From NCBI GenBank assembly GCA_040390855.1, contig JAZJXO010000008.1, positions 62,001 to 126,000 on the forward strand: a stretch of DNA of 64,000 nucleotides, written 5' to 3'. This document shows, piece by piece, positions 1-8,154 of this stretch (position 1 is the stretch's first letter; each line of letters opens with the position of its first letter). The position numbers and the translations under genes were made by a program. The stretch comes from Parvibaculum sp040390855. Its GTDB lineage: Bacteria > Pseudomonadota > Alphaproteobacteria > Parvibaculales > Parvibaculaceae. The notes below the pieces were generated by a model, which saw only the letters and a list, made by a program, of their open reading frames with translations, made no database searches and had not been told where the DNA came from.

Positions 1-1323
1 GTGCTGGGCATCTGTTACGGCGAACAGACCATGTGTGCCCAGCTCGGCGGTCGCGTCGAAGGCTCAGATGATGAGCGCGAGTTCGGTCGCGCCGCGATCA
101 ATGTCGTGGCGGATTCACTCCTGTTTGATGGTGTCATTAAAACCGGCGACAGCGAACCCGTATGGATGAGCCACGGCGACCGCGTCGTCGCAATCCCCGA
201 AGGCTTCAAAGTCATCGGCGTGAGCGGCAATGCACCCTTCGCCGCGATTGCCGACGAGACGCGCAAATTCTACGGCGTGCAATTCCATCCCGAAGTTGCC
301 CACACGCCGCGTGGCCGCGACATTCTGCGCAACTTCACGCACAAGATCGTCGGATGCAAAGGCGATTGGACGATGGCGGCCTTCAAAGACATTGAAATCG
401 CCCGCATCCGCAAACAGGTCGGCAAAAGCAAAGTCATTTGCGGCCTGTCCGGCGGCGTGGATAGCTCCGTCGTCGCCGTACTGTTGCACGAAGCCATCGG
501 GGACCAGCTTCAATGCGTGTTTGTTGACACAGGCATGATGCGCGCAGGCGAGGCTGAACAGGTCGTCAATCTCTTTCGCCATCACTACAACATCCCGCTT
601 GTTCACAGTGATGCGAGCGATCTCTTTCTCGGCAAACTCGCGGGCGTCACCGACCCAGAACAGAAGCGCAAGATCATCGGCTCGACCTTTATTGATGTGT
701 TCGATGCCGAAGCCAAAAAAATCGGCGGCGCGGATTTCCTCGCCCAAGGCACGCTCTATCCCGACGTCATCGAAAGTGTCTCCTTCACAGGCGGTCCTTC
801 GGTCACGATCAAAAGCCATCACAATGTCGGCGGCCTTCCTGAGCGCATGAACATGAAGCTTGTCGAACCCTTGCGCGAACTCTTCAAGGACGAAGTGCGC
901 GTACTGGGCCGCGAGCTTGGCCTGCCGGAAGATTTTGTGGGCCGCCATCCGTTTCCCGGACCGGGCCTCGCTATCCGCATCCCCGGCGAGATCACGCGCG
1001 AAAAACTCGACATCCTGCGCAAAGCCGACACGGTCTATCTCGACGAGATCCGCAAAGACGGCCTTTATGATGTGATCTGGCAGGCCTTCGCCGTGCTGCT
1101 CCCCGTCCGCAGTGTGGGTGTGATGGGGGACGGACGGACTTACGATTACGTCTGCGCCCTGCGCGCTGTTACGTCCACCGACGGCATGACCGCCGACTAT
1201 TATCCGTTCACGCATGACTTCTTGGGCCGCGTCTCGACGCGCATCATCAACGAAGTCAAAGGCATCAACCGTATCGTCTATGACGTGACGTCGAAGCCGC
1301 CGGGAACGATCGAGTGGGAATGA
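1..1323 (+). CDS. guaA: GMP synthase (glutamine-hydrolysing), 5' end missing
   Basis: Converts XMP to GMP with ATP and glutamine, the last step of guanine nucleotide synthesis in the cytosol. The reading frame is open at the window edge, so about 80 N-terminal residues are absent compared with the roughly 520-residue family length. Visible residue 5 is the nucleophilic Cys of the GICYGEQ amidotransferase motif. His96 and Glu98 in FHPE complete that triad. The ATP pyrophosphatase loop SGGVDSS is at residues 150-156. The dimerisation domain ends in the typical SKPPGTIEWE tail. The GTG at base 1 is internal and not the real start. The next gene lies on the other strand. Confidence 0.97.
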   Translation: MLGICYGEQTMCAQLGGRVEGSDDEREFGRAAINVVADSLLFDGVIKTGDSEPVWMSHGDRVVAIPEGFKVIGVSGNAPFAAIADETRKFYGVQFHPEVAHTPRGRDILRNFTHKIVGCKGDWTMAAFKDIEIARIRKQVGKSKVICGLSGGVDSSVVAVLLHEAIGDQLQCVFVDTGMMRAGEAEQVVNLFRHHYNIPLVHSDASDLFLGKLAGVTDPEQKRKIIGSTFIDVFDAEAKKIGGADFLAQGTLYPDVIESVSFTGGPSVTIKSHHNVGGLPERMNMKLVEPLRELFKDEVRVLGRELGLPEDFVGRHPFPGPGLAIRIPGEITREKLDILRKADTVYLDEIRKDGLYDVIWQAFAVLLPVRSVGVMGDGRTYDYVCALRAVTSTDGMTADYYPFTHDFLGRVSTRIINEVKGINRIVYDVTSKPPGTIEWE

Positions 1324-1435
1324 GGTTGAAGTTAGCCCAGCGTTGGAAGCCTATTTTAACGCCACGCGTTTGCCCGCGAGTGCTGCGCAATACATCTGGC
1401 TGGCATGGGGTGTCTCTCCGGTCTGAACGATTGCA

Positions 1436-1477
1436 CCCGCTCTGCCTCTCCAAAATCAAAAGAGAAGGCAGAGCGGG
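1436..1477. repeat. Inverted repeat / hairpin downstream of guaA
   Basis: An 11-base arm CCCGCTCTGCC (1436-1446) pairs perfectly with GGCAGAGCGGG (1467-1477), and more pairing is possible inside the loop. It lies between the end of guaA and the convergent small gene at 1523. No T-run follows on either strand, so it may be an RNA 3'-end stabiliser or a weak terminator and not a classical intrinsic terminator. Confidence 0.5.
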
Positions 1478-1522
1478 CGGCAGTCGCATCTATGAGTTGT
1501 TCAGGGATACCTGATCAGTCAT

Positions 1523-1795
1523 TCAGCTATGCGATGTGTGGGGCATCGGCTTGCCCTTCTCGTTGTCGCGCGGATTTTTGTTTTCGGCTTTGGGCTTCGG
1601 CGCATCCTTCAATCCGCTCTTGCCTGCTTCGCCGCGCTTGTCGTCGACATTCTGCTGTGCGATCTGCTGAGCATTCTTCTGCACATCCGCACCATATTGC
1701 GAGTTGCGATTCTGCTCCGCATTCGCGTTCTGCTGAGTATTCGGATTGTTCTGCTGAGCATTCGGATTGTGCTGCGTATTGGGTTTGTCAGTCAT
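1523..1795 (-). CDS. Small Asn/Gln-rich low-complexity protein (hypothetical)
   Basis: I do not recognise a family for this 90-residue protein. The first half is a degenerate Asn/Gln repeat built on units such as NPNTQQN and NANAEQN. The second half is charged and rich in Lys, Asp and Pro. There is no signal peptide or membrane segment, so it is probably a disordered cytosolic protein. The ATG at 1795 is chosen because GGAG stands about 9 bases upstream and the frame further upstream does not look coding. It is a single-gene unit, convergent with guaA. Its composition is unlike the housekeeping genes around it. The regular repeats make true coding likely but not certain. Confidence 0.6.
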   Translation of the reverse strand: MTDKPNTQHNPNAQQNNPNTQQNANAEQNRNSQYGADVQKNAQQIAQQNVDDKRGEAGKSGLKDAPKPKAENKNPRDNEKGKPMPHTSHS

Positions 1796-1965
1796 GGTTC
1801 TACTCCACTGTTGTGCCCCCGCTCCAAACACATTGGGCCATGCCTCACTAAAATCAACATTCAATGTAAACATTCGTGGCCTCGACGCAGGTTATCGGAT
1901 AATCGGCAGGCATATTTTCCGATTGTCCATGCGATTTGCATCATTCATCAGAAAAGAAGTTCGTT

Positions 1966-2127
1966 ATGGTCAGGCATTATGATGAAACCGGTCATCAGGT
2001 TATCTCCACTCAGGATGTGAGACAGGGTGTGATCATTCTCCGTACACTGAAAATGAAGATATTTTTCGCCATCGCCATGCTGAGCCTGCTGATCATTCCC
2101 CCTGTGATGGTCTGGATCATGGCCTGA
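1966..2127 (+). CDS. Tiny single-pass membrane protein (hypothetical)
   Basis: A 53-residue protein with a polar N-terminal half and one strongly hydrophobic C-terminal segment (about residues 30-53, beginning MKIFFAIAML), which looks like a tail anchor. The ATG at 1966 is preceded by a purine-rich GAAAAGAAG stretch. An in-frame upstream ATG at 1936 has no ribosome site. No family is recognised. It stands alone between the Asn/Gln-rich gene and the TPR gene. The clear membrane segment and ribosome site support it, but short length leaves doubt. Confidence 0.45.
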   Translation: MVRHYDETGHQVISTQDVRQGVIILRTLKMKIFFAIAMLSLLIIPPVMVWIMA

Positions 2128-2215
2128 TCGCGCCGAACGGCTGGGTCAGTCGTTCTGTGAGCCATATGCCGCGGCGGGAGACCCATTCCATCCGGCGGTA
2201 AAGACAGCTAGTCTG

Positions 2216-2249
2216 GGCCTCCTGATAGTTTAGGCCTCCTTACAGTTGA
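2216..2249. repeat. Two adjacent imperfect 17-base direct repeats
   Basis: GGCCTCCTGATAGTTTA (2216-2232) is followed at once by GGCCTCCTTACAGTTGA (2233-2249), with 14 of 17 bases identical. The pair sits just before the ribosome site of the TPR gene at 2261, so it falls in that gene's 5' leader or promoter. Its role is unknown. Confidence 0.5.
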
Positions 2250-2260
2250 GGAATGACCCG

Positions 2261-2857
2261 ATGAAGCGTCCCGCCTTGCTTGCCCTGATTGTTCTTGGCT
2301 GCTCATTCGCCTCCGTTCGGGCTGATGAAGGCCCGACGCTGCAAAGTCAGGGCGGAGCAGGCGAGGGAGTTGAGGCGAGCCTGGGCTGCTATGATCAGTT
2401 CCGCAGCGGCGACATGAAGGCCGCCGTTTCGCTTTGCACGCGGGCCATCATGTCGGGCGAGCTGACGGGAGATGATCTGATTGGCGCCTACATCAATCGC
2501 GGCGTTGCTTTCCGCAATCTGGGTGAGTATCAGCGCGCGGTGAATGACTACACGGCGGCGCTCAAATATGCCCCGAATGACGCGATGATCTATGCCAACC
2601 GCGCCAATGCGCGCCGCGAGCTTGGCGAACTCAAAAAGGCGCTGGCTGACGCCGATCATGCCATAGCCATTGACGCCACCCGTCCTGCCTCTTTTTATAC
2701 GCGCGGCGCCGTGCTGGAGGCCGCAGGACAGTATGACAAGGCGCGCAAGGACTATATTATGGCCGTGACGCTTGCGCCCAAGAACATGGACTACCAAAAC
2801 GCCATGTTGCTGCTTGATGACAAAATCGCGCGAGAACCTAAAACGAAGCGGTACTAA
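2261..2857 (+). CDS. Secreted tetratricopeptide-repeat protein
   Basis: A 198-residue protein with an N-terminal signal peptide (Lys-Arg, then a hydrophobic core, likely cleaved after the Ala near residue 21) and three to four TPR units from about residue 72 to 175, so it is probably periplasmic. TPRs mediate protein-protein contacts and the partner is unknown. The ATG at 2261 is preferred over the in-frame TTG at 2246, because GAGG lies at the right distance and the signal peptide then begins properly. A divergent segment before the TPRs contains two Cys residues that could form a disulphide. It is followed 72 bases later by the membrane-protein pair. Confidence 0.85.
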   Translation: MKRPALLALIVLGCSFASVRADEGPTLQSQGGAGEGVEASLGCYDQFRSGDMKAAVSLCTRAIMSGELTGDDLIGAYINRGVAFRNLGEYQRAVNDYTAALKYAPNDAMIYANRANARRELGELKKALADADHAIAIDATRPASFYTRGAVLEAAGQYDKARKDYIMAVTLAPKNMDYQNAMLLLDDKIAREPKTKRY

Positions 2858-2929
2858 ACTGTCTGACACGAAGCGGCATTAAGCCGTAGCAATGAAAAGA
2901 TCGAGGAAGCGACCCATTGAGGAGCGACC

Positions 2930-3763
2930 ATGACCGACCAACCGCGCGGGCCCATCACCGATATGCATAACGAGTTCACCCAGAAAAAGCTCGACGTCCT
3001 CGCGGCGCTGACCGAGGCATATAAAGGCGCATGGACGCATCTTGGCGAAATGGTCCGTCTCATCTGGTTGCCGGTTGTTTTGAGCATTCTGGTCAGCACC
3101 ATCGCCTTCATGCTGCCGACAGAAAACAACAAATTGCTGCTGCTGGCCTTGCAGGCTGTGTCCTTTTTTCTGTCCGCGATTATTTCGGTGGCCTGGTATC
3201 GCTTCATCCTGCTCAATGAAAAGCCGACCGGCTCTTATCAGATTCATTTCGGTGCGCGAGAAGGTCGCTATCTGATTGTCTTTCTGGCGCTTCTTCTGCT
3301 CGTTCTGCCGCTCTTTCTGACAGCGCCGCAGTTCCCGCCGGGTGCCGCCTTGCAGGATTACATGAAGACCGCCGGTCCGGCCGCGTCCCTCGTCGGTTTC
3401 TTCGGTTTGCTGATTGTCTTTGTCGGACTTTACTTTTTCGCCCGTCTCTATCTGCTTCTGCCTGCCATGGCGATTGACGAGCCGATCAATGTGCGCCTCG
3501 TTCTTGAGCGGACGCGCGGTAATTTCTGGCGGATCGTGTTGCTCAGCCTTTTGTCGAACCTGCCTGTGATCATCGCCTATGGTTTCATTATCCTGGTGTC
3601 TGGGATCGTCAACCTGCCCGATGTGATCGCCTACATTCTTCAGGCGCTTGTGACGGTCTTTTTCAACATCGTCAGCATTGCGGTCTTTGCCATTGCCTAT
3701 CGCGAATTGATCGGCCCCAAAGGGGCTATGGCAGCAGACCTCGATCGTCCGGACACGATCTAG
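2930..3763 (+). CDS. Multi-pass membrane protein, first of a paralogous pair
   Basis: A 277-residue integral membrane protein with a short cytosolic N-terminus and about six hydrophobic segments. I do not recognise a named family. It shares landmarks with the next gene: an aromatic-R-F-(I/V)-L-L-(N/G)-E motif after the second hydrophobic segment (WYRFILLNE here, WHRFVLLGE next door) and a terminal A-x-A-Y-R-E-(L/I)-I-G motif. The two therefore probably arose by duplication and may form a heteromeric complex. The start ATG at 2930 has GGAG 8 bases upstream. No transport or catalytic signature is visible. Confidence 0.85.
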   Translation: MTDQPRGPITDMHNEFTQKKLDVLAALTEAYKGAWTHLGEMVRLIWLPVVLSILVSTIAFMLPTENNKLLLLALQAVSFFLSAIISVAWYRFILLNEKPTGSYQIHFGAREGRYLIVFLALLLLVLPLFLTAPQFPPGAALQDYMKTAGPAASLVGFFGLLIVFVGLYFFARLYLLLPAMAIDEPINVRLVLERTRGNFWRIVLLSLLSNLPVIIAYGFIILVSGIVNLPDVIAYILQALVTVFFNIVSIAVFAIAYRELIGPKGAMAADLDRPDTI

Positions 3764-3831
3764 TTTCAACGCTTGTATTCGGCGTTGCTTCCCCGCTAAC
3801 GTCGCAGCATCTGATCTGCTCTGGGGTGTTC

Positions 3832-4719
3832 ATGTCTGATTCACGCAAGCTACCCGTTTTCACATCGGTGGGCGAAGTCCTCAGCGGTGTCACGCGCCAC
3901 TATTTCCAGTTGTTGATGGTGGCTTGGCCTGCTTTGCTGATCATCACGTTCGGCGTTTTCGTGATCGGTTGGCAGTATTACAATGTCGGCCTGTTCAGCG
4001 CCTATACAGCCGACAATGGCGGTCCGGACGTGGAAGCCATTATGGCCGCCGAGGCAAAACTGCAAACATCAACGAACATGGTGTTCGGTTCGGTCATGCA
4101 GCTTGCTCTAGCCGTGGCCAGTGCTGTTGCTGCCGTGCGCTGGCATCGGTTTGTCCTGCTTGGCGAGGGCACAGGCGGCGTTGGTGGTGTCCAACCCCTG
4201 CGCAGAGAAGACGGTTCCTATGTTTGGGCGACGATCAAGATATTCGTCGTTTTGGTCCTTCTCATTTTGGCTTTCGCATCTGTTCTTGTCGGGATTGCTT
4301 CTCTCCGTTTGCCCGATGCCGCTATGTCGATCCTTGGTCTGGTCTCTGTCATCGCCTTCTTTTGGCTCTATCTCGCATTTTTCCGCATGATGCTGGCTTT
4401 GCCGGATGCCGCGCTCGGTCAAGGCGGAAGGCTGGGGGACATGTATAAAGCGAGTACCGGCAATGGCTGGCGTCTGCTCGGCTTCGGGTTCTTGCTGTGC
4501 CTTGCTGTCATCACGATTGTGGCATTGGTCGCCGCCCTGTTCGCTGCGATATTCACCACTCTGGGTGTCAAGGTTTCAACTTCGCCCATCGCGTTGAGCC
4601 TCATCGCCGTGGCCTACATTGCTGTCTATCTCTTTTTTCTGATGACCCAGATCACCATGCTCTCCGTCGCCTATCGCGAGATCATCGGCCTGCCGCCTGT
4701 TCCTTCCCGACCGATATGA
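3832..4719 (+). CDS. Multi-pass membrane protein, second of a paralogous pair
   Basis: A 295-residue integral membrane protein with about six hydrophobic segments, paralogous to the product of the preceding gene (shared RF-x-LL-x-E loop and AYREIIG end motif). The ATG at 3832 is chosen, with a weak G-rich ribosome site before it. An in-frame GTG six bases upstream is possible. It differs from its partner in a longer first extracytoplasmic loop (about residues 48-80) rich in acidic residues. The gap between the genes is only 68 bases, so co-transcription is likely. Function unknown. Confidence 0.83.
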   Translation: MSDSRKLPVFTSVGEVLSGVTRHYFQLLMVAWPALLIITFGVFVIGWQYYNVGLFSAYTADNGGPDVEAIMAAEAKLQTSTNMVFGSVMQLALAVASAVAAVRWHRFVLLGEGTGGVGGVQPLRREDGSYVWATIKIFVVLVLLILAFASVLVGIASLRLPDAAMSILGLVSVIAFFWLYLAFFRMMLALPDAALGQGGRLGDMYKASTGNGWRLLGFGFLLCLAVITIVALVAALFAAIFTTLGVKVSTSPIALSLIAVAYIAVYLFFLMTQITMLSVAYREIIGLPPVPSRPI

Positions 4720-4843
4720 AAAATAGGGAATAGTCGGCGGGGCAGTGACAAATGAATGGCCATAGGAATGCTCCGTTTGCACTCCGTCCCCCCATAGGCT
4801 AAAGTCCTCCCATAAGGATCAGGGAAGATGCCGGGAGGCATTT

Positions 4844-4868
4844 AAGGTCTTGATATGCAAGACCTTTT
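4844..4868 (+). terminator. Probable intrinsic terminator after the membrane-protein pair
   Basis: AAGGTCTTG (4844-4852) and CAAGACCTT (4858-4866) form a perfect 9-base stem around a 5-base loop, followed by a short T-rich stretch. It separates the upstream membrane-protein genes from panB. The stem is only moderately G+C-rich. Confidence 0.5.
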
Positions 4869-4882
4869 GTCGTGGTGCTAGG

Positions 4883-4918
4883 ACGTTTCGTCAGACGTTT
4901 CGTCAGACGTTTCGTCAT
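4883..4918. repeat. Three tandem 12-base repeats upstream of panB
   Basis: The unit ACGTTTCGTCAG occurs at 4883-4894 and 4895-4906, and with one change at the last base at 4907-4918. It lies about 75-110 bases upstream of the panB start, where a promoter or operator would be expected. It could be a regulator-binding array or simple replication slippage. Confidence 0.75.
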
Positions 4919-4994
4919 GGGTAAGGCCACAGTCGCAAATCCCCGCGTGTGATCCTATATATGGGACCGCGTCGCATTGAGTAAGGATGGTCCT

Positions 4995-5819
4995 ATGTCC
5001 GTTCAGCCGAAAATCAAACGCATCACCGTGCCCGAAATCCGCGCCCGCAAAGGCGGCGATCCGGTTGTCTGCCTCACCTCGTATCATGCGCATACCGCCC
5101 GTTTCATCGACCCCTATGTCGATGTGATCCTCGTCGGCGACAGCCTCGGCATGGTCATGTACGGCATGGAAACAACGCTCGGCGTCACCATCGACATGAT
5201 GATCGCCCATGGTTCTGCCGTCATGCGCGGCACGGACCGCGCGCTGGTCGTGGTCGATATGCCCTTCGGCTCCTATGAAGAAAGCCCTGAAGTCGCCTTC
5301 CGCAATGCGGTCCGCATCATCAAGGAGACAGGCTGCACAGCGGTCAAACTCGAAGGCGGCAAACGCCTTGCCGAGACTATCCGTTATTTGAACGAACGCG
5401 GCATCCCCGTGATGGCGCATGTCGGTCTCACGCCGCAGTCGATCCAGACGATGGGCGGCTTCAAGACGCAAGGCCGCGTCGAAGAAGAATGGACTGCGAT
5501 TGAAGAAGACGCGGCAGCGGTCGCCGAGGCCGGTGCTTTCGCTGTCGTACTGGAAGGCATGGCCGAGCCTCTGGCCGCCCGCATCACCCGTCAGATCGCC
5601 ATTCCGACTATCGGCATCGGCGCCTCTGCCGAGTGCGACGGCCAGATTCTGGTGCTTGAGGACATGCTGGGCCTTTCGCCCAAAGCGCCCAAATTCGTCA
5701 AGGAATTTGCGACGTTGGGGGCGCAGATCGCAGGAGCCGCCGAAGCCTATGCCCGTGAAGTCCGCGCCCGCACCTTTCCGGCGGTCGAAAACACCTACGG
5801 CATGAAAAAAGTTAAATAA
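4995..5819 (+). CDS. panB: 3-methyl-2-oxobutanoate hydroxymethyltransferase
   Basis: Transfers a hydroxymethyl group from 5,10-methylene-THF to alpha-ketoisovalerate to make ketopantoate, the first committed step of pantothenate and CoA synthesis. The 274-residue length is normal. Metal and substrate residues are visible: Asp49 in VGDSLG, Asp88 in VVDMPFG, and Lys118 and Glu120 in VKLEGG. The HVGLTPQS motif near residue 142 is also typical. The ATG at 4995 follows an AAGGA ribosome site; the TTG at 4977 does not have one. panC is not next to it. It is followed by the YfgM-like gene, bamB and der on the same strand. Confidence 0.97.
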   Translation: MSVQPKIKRITVPEIRARKGGDPVVCLTSYHAHTARFIDPYVDVILVGDSLGMVMYGMETTLGVTIDMMIAHGSAVMRGTDRALVVVDMPFGSYEESPEVAFRNAVRIIKETGCTAVKLEGGKRLAETIRYLNERGIPVMAHVGLTPQSIQTMGGFKTQGRVEEEWTAIEEDAAAVAEAGAFAVVLEGMAEPLAARITRQIAIPTIGIGASAECDGQILVLEDMLGLSPKAPKFVKEFATLGAQIAGAAEAYAREVRARTFPAVENTYGMKKVK

Positions 5820-5980
5820 TTTTCAGGCTTTAGCGGCATTTCTTGAGCGCCCGCCCCGTTGCCATTACCCCTCCCACGGGCTATTTTACGCCGCCTGCCA
5901 GAGCAGGTGTCACGGGGGAGCTTTCGCGCGAGCGGGCGCATTCTCTCGGTTTTGCCAATCAGCCTGCCCGGAGTTCCCAC

Positions 5981-6712
5981 TTGACCGATATTTTCAGCGA
6001 AATCGAACAGGATCTTCGCCGCGAACAAGCCAACAAACTCTGGGCAAAATATGGCATCTATCTCGTCGGTTTCGCCGTCGCGATTATAGTCATTGCCGCT
6101 GCCGTCATCGGCTGGCGCGCCTGGCAGAATTCAAAGGCTGAAGCAGCCTCCGACGCTTATGCCACCGTGATTGCCGCGACCGCTAAACAGAAGCCGGAAG
6201 AAGCCGCCGCTGCGCTCGCCGCCTTCGCCGAAACAACCACCAATGGTTACGCCGCTCTCGCCCGTTTTCAGCAAGCCGGATTTTTGCTGAAAGCTGGTGA
6301 CAAGCAGGGTGCCGTCGCCGCCCTCGACAAGATCGTCGCTGACACCTCTGTGTCCGCCGTCTTTCAGGGCATGGCGCGTGTGAAGGTCGGCCTCCTCGTC
6401 GTGGACACAGCAAGTTATGACGACATGCGCGGTCGCCTCGCTATGCTTGATGATGACAGCAATGGCTGGCGCAACAACGCGCGCGAGCTGCTCGGCCTCT
6501 CCGCCTACAAGGCCGGAAAATATGCCGAAGCCCAGACGGCCTTTGCCGCCATCATTTCCGATCCCAGTTCATCCGTCGGCCTGCGCGACCGCGCCCATGT
6601 GATGCAGGCGCTGATCGCGCCGCATGTGCCGCTGCCGGTTGTGACGCCCGCGGTCCCCGCTGCAAACACAGAAACGCCCACTACATCGGCAACGGATAAG
6701 AAGGCGGAGTGA
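5981..6712 (+). CDS. YfgM-like TPR membrane protein
   Basis: A 243-residue protein with a short cytosolic N-terminus containing EIEQDLRREQ, one membrane segment (about residues 24-46) and a periplasmic helical TPR-like domain with an Ala/Pro/Thr-rich tail. This matches the TPR_21 (YfgM) family, which in E. coli works near the Sec translocon and periplasmic chaperones. The start is taken as TTG at 5981. CGGAG stands 7 bases before it, the family begins at this point, and the upstream extension to 5843 is atypical. The stop lies just before the bamB start, as is usual for a yfgM-bamB-der cluster. Confidence 0.88.
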   Translation: MTDIFSEIEQDLRREQANKLWAKYGIYLVGFAVAIIVIAAAVIGWRAWQNSKAEAASDAYATVIAATAKQKPEEAAAALAAFAETTTNGYAALARFQQAGFLLKAGDKQGAVAALDKIVADTSVSAVFQGMARVKVGLLVVDTASYDDMRGRLAMLDDDSNGWRNNARELLGLSAYKAGKYAEAQTAFAAIISDPSSSVGLRDRAHVMQALIAPHVPLPVVTPAVPAANTETPTTSATDKKAE

Positions 6713-6717
6713 TCCTG

Positions 6718-8103
6718 ATGACTGCTGAGTTTGATATGTCCGGTGTGAGCTTGTCGCGCCGCCTTTCCGGAATGCGTTCCGGCATCATTGCCCTTGTCGC
6801 TGTGACAGCAATGGGTCTCGGCGGCTGCTCGACAGTCGGTGCGATGTTTGACTCGCAGACAAAACCGAAATTGCCGGGCGAGCGCCTTTCCGTCATGGAA
6901 CTCGAAAGCAAACTCGCCGTCGATCCGGATGCCGCGAGCGAAGAGATCACGCTGCCCGACGCGACGGCCAACGGCGAATGGACCCAGCCCGGCGGTAATG
7001 CCTCCAATGCCAACGGCAATCTCGAAGGCTCTTCCAAGTTTGAAAAACTCTGGACGAAAGATGCAGGCTCCGGCTCCGGCAGCGCCTCGCGGCTTGTCGC
7101 TTCGCCGATCATCGCGGGGGGCAAGATTTTCGTGCTGGATGCGGAAGCCCATGTCCGCGCCTTTGACGCCAAGTCCGGCGACAACCTCTGGACCGCCGAT
7201 CTCACACCGGAAGATCAGGACAGCGATAAGGCCCGTGGTGGCGGCCTCGCCTTTGACAATGGCAAGCTCTTCGCCGCGACAGGCTTCGGCCTCGTCCACG
7301 CGCTCGATCCCGCCAGCGGCAAGGTGCTCTGGACCGCCAATGCCGTCGTCCCGTTCCGCGCCTCGCCGACAGCCGCTAACGGCAATGTCTATGCGATCAC
7401 CTCCGACAACCAGATGATCTGCGTCGATCAGAAGACCGGTGCGATCACATGGCGTCACCGTGGCATCACGGAAGCGGCAGGCATCCTCGCCGCGACAAGC
7501 CCCGCCGTCACCGGCAGCATTGTCATCGCGCCCTATTCATCCGGCGAGCTTTTCGCATTGCGTGCCGAAAACGGCACCGTCCTCTGGTCGGACTCGCTCA
7601 CGCGTACCGGCAATCTCACATCGCTCAGTGAGCTGAACGATATTGCCGGTCGCCCTGTCGTGGCCGATGACCGCGTCTACGCGATCAGCCATTCGGGTCG
7701 CCTTGTCTCGATTGATCTGCGTACAGGCGAGCGCGTCTGGACGCGCGACATTGCCGGTGTGCAGACGCCCGTCATCGCAGGCGACTATGCTTTTCTCGTG
7801 ACGCTGGATCAGGAAGTCGTCGGCATGTCGAGCCGCGACGGCCGCATCCACTGGATCACCAAGCTCCCGCGCTGGGATGATCCTGAAGAAAAGTCCGGTC
7901 CGATTGAATGGTCAGGTCCCTTGCTCGTCGGTGGCAAGCTGCTGCTCGTGTCGAGTGCGGGCGAAGGCGTGGCGATCAATCCGGTCACCGGCAAGGCCGG
8001 TGAGCGGTTTGACATTTCCGGCAACACGCTCATCGCCCCCGTTACTGCGGGCGGCATTGTTTATATTCTGACCGACGACGGCACGCTCGAAGCGTTGCGG
8101 TAG
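6718..8103 (+). CDS. bamB: Outer membrane assembly lipoprotein BamB
   Basis: A scaffold lipoprotein of the BAM complex that inserts beta-barrel proteins in the outer membrane. The 461-residue product has a hydrophobic N-terminal signal ending in the lipobox LGGC, with Cys37 as the lipidated residue. PQQ-like beta-propeller repeats follow, recognisable by recurring G-x-(L/I/V)-W pairs such as GDNLW, GKVLW, GAITW and GERVW. The ATG at 6718 has GGAG 8 bases upstream inside the tail of the previous gene, so the two are probably translated together. The location between the YfgM-like gene and der is the expected one. Confidence 0.95.
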   Translation: MTAEFDMSGVSLSRRLSGMRSGIIALVAVTAMGLGGCSTVGAMFDSQTKPKLPGERLSVMELESKLAVDPDAASEEITLPDATANGEWTQPGGNASNANGNLEGSSKFEKLWTKDAGSGSGSASRLVASPIIAGGKIFVLDAEAHVRAFDAKSGDNLWTADLTPEDQDSDKARGGGLAFDNGKLFAATGFGLVHALDPASGKVLWTANAVVPFRASPTAANGNVYAITSDNQMICVDQKTGAITWRHRGITEAAGILAATSPAVTGSIVIAPYSSGELFALRAENGTVLWSDSLTRTGNLTSLSELNDIAGRPVVADDRVYAISHSGRLVSIDLRTGERVWTRDIAGVQTPVIAGDYAFLVTLDQEVVGMSSRDGRIHWITKLPRWDDPEEKSGPIEWSGPLLVGGKLLLVSSAGEGVAINPVTGKAGERFDISGNTLIAPVTAGGIVYILTDDGTLEALR

Positions 8104-8154
8104 AGTTCGTAAAGAGGTTACTGCGGCGGATCACCGCCCGGAGAGGCTTACAAG

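Noticed and set aside
2879..3769. Minus-strand open frame of 296 codons
   Set aside because: It is antisense to the first membrane-protein gene, has a charged low-complexity composition typical of reverse-strand reading, and no ribosome site.
4795..4843. Possible tRNA or small RNA before panB
   Set aside because: The stretch is not palindromic enough for a cloverleaf, and only the hairpin at 4844-4868 stands out.
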